Assembly (NCBI GenBank): GCA_030613125.1
Contig: JAUWMO010000229.1
Span: 1 to 5,779 of the forward strand
Origin: Bacteroidota bacterium
GTDB taxonomy: Bacteria > Bacteroidota > Bacteroidia > Bacteroidales > VadinHA17
DNA: 5,779 bases
Direction: 5' to 3'
Of the stretch, positions 1-5,779 are shown piece after piece (within the stretch, counting starts at the first letter, position 1; each line of letters starts with the position of its first letter). Below the pieces are notes generated by a model. The model saw only the letters and a program-made list of their open reading frames with translations, was not told where the DNA came from and searched no databases. Both the position numbers and the translations under genes were made by a program.

Positions 1-996
1 ATGTCATATATCACTTTACCAACTGCATTTGAGAAAATCAGGTCAGATAACAATTATGAATCGGAAAATTTCAATAATTTTCTTGAATATACAGTCATTA
101 TCTCTCAAAGACTTGCTAATGAAAGACAAGCAAGAGATCCATCCTATGACCCCGATATTGATCCTGAAACAGGGTTACCGATTGAAGGACCGTATAAGAA
201 CGGGTATGGAGTAACTTCCCAGGAAGTATTGATACCGGCTTTTCTTGCTGCATATGCCAGAAGGGATCCACAAAGGATTCAGTTAAAGACTTTTCCTTCA
301 ATCTTAAGCATTTTACCGAATTGGAGAATTACTTTTAATGGTCTCAATAGAATAGAATTTATAAAAAGATTTTTTCGCTCTGTTACACTTTCTCATGTTT
401 ATCGTTCTACTTATGACATTGGGGCATATCGTACTAATTTAAATTATAGTGATATTGAGGGATTTAGGGGATTTGATTTCAGCTTTCTTCCTGAATATGA
501 TATAGCAGCAGTTTCACTTAACGAACAGTTTAGCCCCCTGATTAATGTGGATTTAGTTTGGAAAAATGGTATAACCACAAGGGTTGAAATAAAAAGATCA
601 AGAACCCTTTCACTTAGCATGGCCAATAATCAGCTTACTGAAATTGCCAATAATGCAATTGTTGTGGGGACAGGATATCGATTTGATGACTTACAATTTA
701 TTATCAGGACAGGTGGAGCTCAAAGAGAGTTTAAAAGCGATTTAAACCTTCGTGCTGATGTTGAAATCAGGGATAATGTTACTATAATGAGAAAAATAGT
801 TGAAGGTACTCATGAACCCACTGCAGGTCAAAGGATTATTACAATAAAATTTACTGCTGATTATGTTCTCAGCGACCGGTTTAACCTAAGGTTTTTTTAT
901 GATAGAATGGTAAATAAACAACCATATATTGCAAGAACTTTTCCAACGTTTAATACAAATATTGGTTTTAGTTTACGCTTTACACTTGTACAATAG
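1..996 (+). CDS. sprA: SprA, type IX secretion outer-membrane translocon (C-terminal 331 residues; 5' part outside window)
   Basis: SprA (Sov in Porphyromonas) is the very large outer-membrane beta-barrel through which type IX secretion cargo leaves the cell; gliding adhesins depend on it too. Only the C-terminus is here: the family is usually over 2,000 residues, so the ATG at base 1 is best read as an internal Met codon at the window edge, and no signal peptide follows it. Visible family signatures, numbered from base 1, are QEVLIPAFLAAY (74-85), LPNWRITFNGL (105-115), LSHVYRSTYDIGAY (130-143), EQFSPLINVDLVWKNGITTR (175-194), SRTLSLSMANNQLTEI (200-215) and VVGTGYRF (221-228). The end, with FFYDRMVN (298-305) and GFSLRFTLVQ (322-331), has the alternating aromatic/hydrophobic pattern of closing barrel strands, and TAG follows directly, so the C-terminus is intact. 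A short Asp-Pro-rich stretch (46-60) looks like a loop. gcvH follows 105 bp downstream on the same strand. Identification is from recalled family motifs. Confidence 0.94.
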   Translation: MSYITLPTAFEKIRSDNNYESENFNNFLEYTVIISQRLANERQARDPSYDPDIDPETGLPIEGPYKNGYGVTSQEVLIPAFLAAYARRDPQRIQLKTFPSILSILPNWRITFNGLNRIEFIKRFFRSVTLSHVYRSTYDIGAYRTNLNYSDIEGFRGFDFSFLPEYDIAAVSLNEQFSPLINVDLVWKNGITTRVEIKRSRTLSLSMANNQLTEIANNAIVVGTGYRFDDLQFIIRTGGAQREFKSDLNLRADVEIRDNVTIMRKIVEGTHEPTAGQRIITIKFTADYVLSDRFNLRFFYDRMVNKQPYIARTFPTFNTNIGFSLRFTLVQ

Positions 997-1101
997 AAAT
1001 TTTCATTTCATGATTTCATAAATTTATTTTTCGGGGAAAACAATTCTTTTTATTTTTACAACTTAATTTAAATATTTAGTTAAACCAATAAACTTATTAT
1101 T

Positions 1102-1482
1102 ATGAATGTCCCTGAGAACCTGAAATACACAAAAGACCATGAATGGCTTCGTTTAGAAGGAGATGAAGCATATATTGGAATTACGGATTATGCCCAGGGT
1201 GAATTGGGTGATGTGGTGTTTGTTGAAATTGAAACGGAGAGTGAAGTGCTTGATAAAGAGGAAGTTTTTGGCACTATTGAAGCTGTGAAAACTGTTTCAG
1301 ATCTTATGATACCAGTTTCAGGAGAAGTATTAGAAGTGAATCCTTTACTGGAAGATACTCCCGAGATTATTAATAAGGATCCGTATGGAGAGGGCTGGTT
1401 AATTAAAATTAAGGTTCAGGACTCTTCTGAAATTGACACACTTTTAGATCATAGTCAATATCAGAAAATGATTGAGGCATAA
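1102..1482 (+). CDS. gcvH: Glycine cleavage system H protein (lipoyl carrier)
   Basis: The H protein is the small soluble shuttle of the glycine cleavage system. Its lipoyl arm accepts the aminomethyl group from the P protein (glycine decarboxylase), passes it to the T protein, and is reoxidised by the L protein. The 126 residues are full length for the family. The N-terminal YTKDHEWLR (9-17) and GITDYAQGELGDVVFVEI (26-43) are classic H-protein segments. The lipoylation site is Lys63 within GTIEAVKTVSDL (57-68), followed by PVSGEV (71-76) and the C-terminal YGEGWLIKIK (95-104). The ATG at 1102 places the HEW motif at its normal distance from the N-terminus; no Shine-Dalgarno sequence precedes it, only an A/T-rich leader, as is usual in Bacteroidota. 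It follows sprA on the same strand and may be co-transcribed with it or have its own promoter in the 105 bp gap. gcvP, gcvT and lipoate-attachment genes are not in the window. The gene ends 64 bp from the convergent infB stop. Confidence 0.97.
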   Translation: MNVPENLKYTKDHEWLRLEGDEAYIGITDYAQGELGDVVFVEIETESEVLDKEEVFGTIEAVKTVSDLMIPVSGEVLEVNPLLEDTPEIINKDPYGEGWLIKIKVQDSSEIDTLLDHSQYQKMIEA

Positions 1483-1546
1483 AATCAGATGAAATTTCTT
1501 GCGCGTTAAGGAGTTCCTAAATTTATTTTGGGTGATCCTTTTTCTT

Positions 1547-4357
1547 TTATAAGGTCTTTCGTATTTCAGTTTCCTGGAAAGCTTCAATAATATCTCCAAC
1601 CTTAATGTCATTATAATTAGCCACATTTAACCCACATTCTAATCCGCTGACAACTTCTTTTGCATCTTCTTTGAACCGTTTAAGCGATCCTAGTTCTCCT
1701 GTATAAATTACAATTCCATCTCTGACGATTCTTACCTTGTTATTACTTTGAATCTTGCCTTCTTTAACCATGCAGCCAGCGATTGTTCCAGCTTTTGTGA
1801 TTTTAAAAACATCAAGGACTTCAATAGTAGCTACAATTTCTTCTTTTACTTCAGGCGACAGCATACCTTCCATAGCTGATTTTATTTCTTCTATCGCATC
1901 ATATATGATAGAATAAATACGTATATCTATTTGTTCTTTTTCAGCAAGTTTTCTTGCCCCTAAGGAAGGTCTGACCTGAAATCCTACTACAATTGCATTT
2001 GAAGCAATAGCTAACATTATATCTGATTCAGATATTTGTCCAACGGCTTTATGAATTACGTTTAGTTGTATCTCTTCTGTAGATAATTTCAATAATGAAT
2101 CAGTCAAAGCTTCCACCGAGCCGTCAACATCACCTTTTACAACAATATTCAGTTCCTGGAAATTACCAACTACGATCCTGCGACCTATTTCATCTAAAGT
2201 AATATGTTTTTTAGTACGTAATCCTTGTTCTCTCTGGAGTTGACTTCTTTTATTTGCAATTTCTTTAGCTTCACGGTCACTATCCATAATATTAAAGGTG
2301 TCACCGGCCTGAGGAGCCCCGTTCAAACCGAGTATTGTAACTGGCATTGAGGGAACTGCTTCATTAATCGTTAACCCTCTTTCATCGAACATTGCTTTTA
2401 CGTGTCCATAAAAACTTCCAGCTAAGGTTATATTACCCGTTTTAAGTGTCCCTTCTTTTACCAGAAGAGTAGTTACAAATCCTTTTCCTTTATCAAGGGA
2501 GGATTCAAGTACAGTACCTGCTGCTTTCTTGTCGGGATTAGCTTTTAATTCAAGCATCTCAGATTCCAGCAATACCTTCTCAAGGAGTTCCTCTATATTT
2601 ATTCCGTTTTTAGCTGAAATTTCCTGTGATTGGTATTTTCCTCCCCAATCCTCTACCAGAAGGTTCATATTTGAAAGCTCTTCTTTTATTTTTTCAGGAT
2701 TTGCTGCTGGTTTGTCAATTTTATTAATAGCAAAAATAATTGGAACCCCGGCTGCCTGGGCATGATTTATTGCTTCCACAGTTTGGGGCATTACTCCATC
2801 ATCAGCTGCAATCATAATAATTGCAATGTCAGTCATTTGTGCACCTCTGGCTCTCATAGCAGTAAATGCTTCATGACCAGGTGTATCCAGGAATGTAATT
2901 TGACGATTATCTTCCAGAGTGACTCTATAGGCACCAATATGCTGCGTAATTCCACCTGCTTCACCAGCTATAACATTTGCATTTCTTATATGATCCAGGA
3001 GCTTGGTTTTACCATGATCCACATGTCCCATTACTGTCACAATTGGAGCTCTGGGTTTTAAATCTTCTTCTTTGTCTTTAATTTCTTCCTTTAAATTTTC
3101 TTGTACCTCAACACTAATAAATTTAATATTATATCCGAATTCATCTGCTACAATTGACATGGTCTCAGCATCAAGTCTCTGGTTTATTGAGACCATTACA
3201 CCAAGTGACATACAGGTTGAGATAATATCATTTACCGGAACATCCATCATGCTGGCTAATTCATTTACAGAAACAAATTCAGTAACATTTAAAATATTCT
3301 TTTCCTGTTCAGATTTTTCGATTTCCTCTTTTTGGCGTTGGCTAATAGCATCACGCTTTTCCCTTCTGTATTTAGCTCCTTTGGATTTTCCTCTGCCACT
3401 TAACTGAGCGAGAGTATCTTTGATTTGTTTCTGAACCTCCTCTTCACTGATTTCAGGTCGGTAGGATTTTTTCTTTTTCACACCTTTTTTCACATCTCTG
3501 GACTTGGCTAATTCAGGCATTTTTTTCTGTGCAGGTTCAACTTTGTCCTTACTGATCCTCTTTCTTTTCTTCTTTTTCGCTTCAGAGTCACGGGATGTGG
3601 CAACAGGTTTTTTATGGGGCTCCTCAACAGGAAGTTTAATTTTACCAACTACAGTTGGACCTGAAAGTTTTTCAATTTTAGATTTAAAAATTTCTTCGTC
3701 AACAGTTTTTTCAATTATCTCTTCAGGCTGCTGTTTTTCTGGCTCCAGTAACTTCTCTGTCACTTTTTCTTCAGGAACCTTCTGTTCGGAGACTTTTTTC
3801 TTATCAGGTTTTTCAGCTTTGCCTTTTATTATTTTTTTTGGTTTTTTCTTGATTGATTGTAAGTCGATTTTCCCAACTACCTTGACATCAATATCTTTTG
3901 CTTTTTCCTCTTCAGTTTTGGTAACTTTCTTTTTAACAGGTTTCTCAAGATCAATTTTCTCAACCACCTTTTCATCAGCAGGTTTTACCTCAATATCAAC
4001 TTCTCTGATTGAATTTTTGTCTGCATCATCAGGTTTTGTTGACCCACTTACATCTTTTATAAATACTTCTTCTTCCTGTTCTACAAGTACTGTTCCTTTT
4101 TCCTTTTCCATATCAGAAATGGAGACACTTTCCTGCTGTTCTCTGAAATTCCTTAAACTTAATTCTTCAGATTTTTTCTTTATTGACAGATCTGAACTAT
4201 ACTCAATTGCTAAAAGTTCATAAACCTCAGGGCTGATTTTAAAATTGGGATTGGGATCAATTATAATATCTTTCTTGCGGAGGAATTCAACTATAGTTGA
4301 TATTCCCACGTTGAATTCACGTGCCACCTTACTTAAACGAGTTGCTTTTTTCTCCAT
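1547..4357 (-). CDS. infB: Translation initiation factor IF-2
   Basis: IF-2 is the GTPase that brings fMet-tRNA to the 30S subunit and promotes 50S joining. I chose ATG at 4357 (936 residues) because the protein then begins MEKKATRLSKVAREFNVGIS, the usual start of Bacteroidota IF-2; an in-frame TTG at 4372 would add five residues. Order: helical IF2_N-like domain (about 1-52); long charged Lys/Glu-rich arm (about 53-350) with three VVxKIxL motifs and a conserved basic block KSKGAKYRREKRD (324-336); second IF2_N-like domain (about 355-410); G domain (about 434-601); beta-barrel domain II (about 613-700); domain III (about 720-825); C-terminal initiator-tRNA-binding part (about 830-936) containing GTIAGCMVKEGKI (857-869). 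All GTPase motifs are present: G1 GHVDHGKT (444-451), G2 around GGITQHIG (468-475), G3 DTPGH (491-495, with the switch II His495), G4 NKID (545-548) and G5 SAK (581-583). It lies 80 bp downstream of nusA, as in the common rimP-nusA-infB operon. The reading frame is intact. Confidence 0.98.
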   Translation of the reverse strand: MEKKATRLSKVAREFNVGISTIVEFLRKKDIIIDPNPNFKISPEVYELLAIEYSSDLSIKKKSEELSLRNFREQQESVSISDMEKEKGTVLVEQEEEVFIKDVSGSTKPDDADKNSIREVDIEVKPADEKVVEKIDLEKPVKKKVTKTEEEKAKDIDVKVVGKIDLQSIKKKPKKIIKGKAEKPDKKKVSEQKVPEEKVTEKLLEPEKQQPEEIIEKTVDEEIFKSKIEKLSGPTVVGKIKLPVEEPHKKPVATSRDSEAKKKKRKRISKDKVEPAQKKMPELAKSRDVKKGVKKKKSYRPEISEEEVQKQIKDTLAQLSGRGKSKGAKYRREKRDAISQRQKEEIEKSEQEKNILNVTEFVSVNELASMMDVPVNDIISTCMSLGVMVSINQRLDAETMSIVADEFGYNIKFISVEVQENLKEEIKDKEEDLKPRAPIVTVMGHVDHGKTKLLDHIRNANVIAGEAGGITQHIGAYRVTLEDNRQITFLDTPGHEAFTAMRARGAQMTDIAIIMIAADDGVMPQTVEAINHAQAAGVPIIFAINKIDKPAANPEKIKEELSNMNLLVEDWGGKYQSQEISAKNGINIEELLEKVLLESEMLELKANPDKKAAGTVLESSLDKGKGFVTTLLVKEGTLKTGNITLAGSFYGHVKAMFDERGLTINEAVPSMPVTILGLNGAPQAGDTFNIMDSDREAKEIANKRSQLQREQGLRTKKHITLDEIGRRIVVGNFQELNIVVKGDVDGSVEALTDSLLKLSTEEIQLNVIHKAVGQISESDIMLAIASNAIVVGFQVRPSLGARKLAEKEQIDIRIYSIIYDAIEEIKSAMEGMLSPEVKEEIVATIEVLDVFKITKAGTIAGCMVKEGKIQSNNKVRIVRDGIVIYTGELGSLKRFKEDAKEVVSGLECGLNVANYNDIKVGDIIEAFQETEIRKTL
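3632..3967 (-). repeat. Three-copy VVxKIxL motif in the IF-2 N-terminal arm
   Basis: Within the charged arm of IF-2, a seven-residue motif recurs. The copies are VVEKIDL at residues 131-137 (bases 3947-3967), VVGKIDL at 160-166 (3860-3880) and VVGKIKL at 236-242 (3632-3652). Each is followed within a few residues by Pro and Lys, and the arm between them is Lys/Glu-rich. The DNA differs at many synonymous positions (for example GTG versus GTA for the first Val, and CTT versus TTA for the last Leu). This is therefore a conserved peptide motif rather than a recent DNA duplication. From memory, VVGKIDL-like motifs occur in IF-2 of other Bacteroidota; their role is unknown to me. Confidence 0.7.
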
Positions 4358-4380
4358 TACACTAATTCTCAACTGTCTTT

Positions 4381-4394
4381 AATCCTCAATCCTC
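4381..4394 (-). repeat. Tandem 7-bp direct repeat in the infB leader
   Basis: Read on the infB strand, the nusA-infB gap contains GAGGATT twice in immediate succession, with a degenerate third copy (TTGAGAATT) just downstream that overlaps the alternative TTG start at 4372. The purine-rich GAGG of the second copy sits 11 nt before that TTG but about 26 nt before the preferred ATG at 4357. It may be a ribosome-binding or leader element, or simply chance in a short purine-rich leader. Confidence 0.4.
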
Positions 4395-4437
4395 ACCTTA
4401 TTAAAAGATAAATGCTAAATAACAGGTTTGAATTGAA

Positions 4438-5676
4438 TTATTCAAATTCTGCCTTTAAAATATTTATTACTTCCTGAATAGTTTCTTCTTCAAGATCGGT
4501 TCGTTTAACCAGATCAGCGACTGAAAGTTCGAGGACACTTTTTGCTGTGTCACAACCAATAGTTTTAAGTTCATCGAGTATCCATCCTTCTATTTCATCA
4601 GCAAATTCTTCAAGGGTGACATCTTCATCATCCTCTTCTTCAGAATCTCTGTAAACATCTATTTCATAGCCTGTTAGTTGACTTGCCAGTCTAATATTCA
4701 ATCCTCCCTTTCCTATTGCGAGTGAAACTTCATTGGGTTTCAGAAAAACATCAGCTTTATTTTCGTCCTGGTCTAATTTAATTGAGCTTATTTTGGCCGG
4801 ATTTAAAGATCTTTGAATATACAACTGAATATTATTTGTGAAGTTAATAACATCAATATTTTCATTTTTTAATTCACGAACGATTCCATGTATTCTTGAG
4901 CCCTTCATTCCTACACAAGCACCAACAGGATCAATTCTTTCATCATACGATTCAACTGCTACTTTTGCACGTTCACCAGGGACCCTTACAATTTTTTTAA
5001 TAGTAATCAGACCATCAAAAATCTCAGGAACTTCAAGTTCAAATAGCCTTTCAAGGAATAACGGGGAGGTTCTGGAAAGAATGATCACAGGAGTATTATT
5101 TCTCATTTCAACCTGAACGACTACAGCCCGTATTATATCTCCTTTATGGAAATAATCTGATGGGATCTGTTCTGTTTTAGGAAGAAGAAGTTCATTTCCT
5201 TCATCATCAAGTACAAGAATTTCACGTTTCCACACCTGATAAACCTCACTTGTAACAATGTCACCAATCCGATCTTTATATTTATGATAAACATTATTTT
5301 TCTCAAGATCCAATATACGTGAGGTTAGGTTTTGTCTTAACGATAATATTGCCCTTCTGCCAAAATCATGTAGCGTAACTTCATCAGTAACATCTTCACC
5401 AACTTCATAATCTTCATCTATCTTTTTAGCATCCGTAAGAGATATCTGGATATTTTCGTCCTCCAAATCATCATCGTTAACAACCTCGCGGTTTCTCCAG
5501 ATTTCAAAATCACCTTTGTCGATATTTATAATAATATCGAAATTTTCATCAGTGCCATATTTTTTCAGCAACATACTTTTAAAAACATCCTCAAGCACAC
5601 TCATCATTGTAGCACGGTCAATATTCTTAAGTTCCTTGAATTCTGAAAAGGTGTCAATCAGATTAATATTTTCCAT
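4438..5676 (-). CDS. nusA: Transcription elongation/termination factor NusA
   Basis: NusA binds RNA polymerase near the RNA exit channel, modulating pausing, intrinsic termination and antitermination. The 412-residue protein shows the core order: N-terminal RNA polymerase-binding domain (about 1-132); S1 domain (about 135-200, beginning RIGDIVTSEVYQVWKREILV at 136-155); KH1 (about 205-282) with DPVGACVGMKGSRI (249-262), whose GMKG is the RNA-binding loop; and KH2 (about 285-343) with NEVSLAIGKGGLNIRLASQL (315-334), including the GKGG loop. After KH2 come a very acidic linker (EEEDDED, 346-352) and a short helical tail (about 354-412) that may form one helix-hairpin-helix-like unit (GCDTAKSVLELSVADLVKRT, 374-393). 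The pair of C-terminal acidic repeats found in E. coli NusA (495 residues) is not present as such, which matches shorter NusA proteins outside Proteobacteria. ATG at 5676 lies 14 bp after the rimP stop and gives the expected N-terminus; an AT-rich spacer without a clear Shine-Dalgarno precedes it. infB follows 80 bp downstream. Confidence 0.97.
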   Translation of the reverse strand: MENINLIDTFSEFKELKNIDRATMMSVLEDVFKSMLLKKYGTDENFDIIINIDKGDFEIWRNREVVNDDDLEDENIQISLTDAKKIDEDYEVGEDVTDEVTLHDFGRRAILSLRQNLTSRILDLEKNNVYHKYKDRIGDIVTSEVYQVWKREILVLDDEGNELLLPKTEQIPSDYFHKGDIIRAVVVQVEMRNNTPVIILSRTSPLFLERLFELEVPEIFDGLITIKKIVRVPGERAKVAVESYDERIDPVGACVGMKGSRIHGIVRELKNENIDVINFTNNIQLYIQRSLNPAKISSIKLDQDENKADVFLKPNEVSLAIGKGGLNIRLASQLTGYEIDVYRDSEEEDDEDVTLEEFADEIEGWILDELKTIGCDTAKSVLELSVADLVKRTDLEEETIQEVINILKAEFE

Positions 5677-5690
5677 TTTAATTTCTTAAT

Positions 5691-5779
5691 CTATTTTAAT
5701 GAAATGAATATTTTCGTTGATTTGATATCGTTAAAAAATATTTGTGTATATTTTAATTGTATTTCTTTTTTCTTTTTCC
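5691..5779 (-). CDS. rimP: Ribosome maturation factor RimP, C-terminal end (5' part outside window)
   Basis: A reading frame enters from the right edge and stays open for 28 full codons (first complete codon at 5777-5775) until TAG at 5693-5691, 14 bp before the nusA ATG. The peptide starts with a Lys-rich run (KKKKEIQLKY) and ends FFNDIKSTKIFISLK. This resembles the RimP C-terminus as I recall it, where the small SH3-like domain closes with a pattern close to F-x-D-I-K-x-(T/A)-K-(V/I)-x-(I/L)-x-(F/L). RimP helps the 30S subunit mature and is typically encoded directly upstream of nusA, so position, strand and spacing all agree. The other two minus-strand frames stop earlier in this stretch (after 8 and 15 codons) without a recognisable peptide. 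Only the tail is visible, so length, start and most of the protein cannot be assessed. Confidence 0.78.
   Translation of the reverse strand, partial: KKKKEIQLKYTQIFFNDIKSTKIFISLK

Noticed and set aside
29..626. Three ORFs of about 60 codons within sprA (29-214 plus, 116-301 minus, 444-626 minus)
   Set aside because: They overlap the clearly coding SprA frame and have no recognisable content.
1001..1019. Repeated TTTCAT in the sprA-gcvH gap
   Set aside because: Three short copies in AT-rich DNA, with no stable hairpin and no clear function.
1029..1058. Possible Bacteroidota-type promoter before gcvH (TTTC, 18 bp, TATTTTTA)
   Set aside because: Both boxes miss the consensus (TTTG and TAnnTTTG) at the G, and in such AT-rich sequence near matches are expected by chance.
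1493..1540. Possible terminators between gcvH and infB
   Set aside because: One hairpin (1493-1500 with 1508-1515, loop of 7) needs two G-U pairs and has no U tract after it. Another pairing (AAGGA at 1508-1512 with TCCTT at 1536-1540) is followed by a T-rich run but has only 5 bp and a 23 nt loop. Neither supports a terminator call.
1444..1626. 60-codon minus-strand ORF spanning the gcvH-infB gap
   Set aside because: It overlaps the ends of both genes in another frame and shows no recognisable motif.
2529..3407. Three plus-strand ORFs of 78, 99 and 111 codons
   Set aside because: All are antisense to the IF-2 G domain and N-terminal part, with no family resemblance and no independent start context; they are shadows of infB.
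3504..4223. 239-codon plus-strand ORF rich in Ser and Phe
   Set aside because: It is fully antisense to the Lys/Glu-rich arm of IF-2. Its Ser/Phe/Thr bias is what the reverse complement of AAA/GAA-rich codons gives, and it shows no recognisable domain.
4838..5116. 92-codon plus-strand ORF
   Set aside because: Antisense to the NusA S1/KH region, whose reading frame is unambiguous.

Overview
The window comes from an AT-rich bacterial chromosome that is almost certainly Bacteroidota. Three things in the sequence point there. The left end encodes the C-terminus of SprA, the giant outer-membrane translocon of the type IX secretion system, which is essentially confined to this phylum. The initiation factor IF-2 has the long Lys/Glu-rich N-terminal region with VVGKIDL-type motifs that I know from Bacteroidota. 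The genes also start without convincing Shine-Dalgarno sequences, which is usual there. I cannot place it more finely than phylum from this window.

Layout: two blocks converge. On the plus strand, the 3' end of sprA (1-996, running in from outside the window) is followed after 105 bp by gcvH (1102-1482), the lipoyl carrier H protein of the glycine cleavage system. On the minus strand, read from the right edge, come the last 28 full codons of rimP (5691-5779), then nusA (4438-5676), then infB (1547-4357). The two blocks meet tail to tail across a 64 bp gap (1483-1546) with no strong terminator hairpin.

How the genes relate: rimP-nusA-infB is the widely conserved transcription/translation operon, covering 30S maturation, transcription elongation/termination control and translation initiation. 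The 14 bp rimP-nusA gap and 80 bp nusA-infB gap fit a single transcript. sprA next to gcvH is, from memory, a recurrent neighbourhood in Bacteroidota, although protein export and glycine catabolism have no obvious functional link.

No gene-free stretch exceeds about 105 bp. I found no RNA gene, mobile element, CRISPR array or sign of horizontal transfer. I see no undescribed system here. The points worth a second look are modest: the rimP tail at the right edge, the choice between ATG and TTG starts for infB, the repeated motif in the IF-2 N-terminal arm, and a tandem heptamer in the infB leader.
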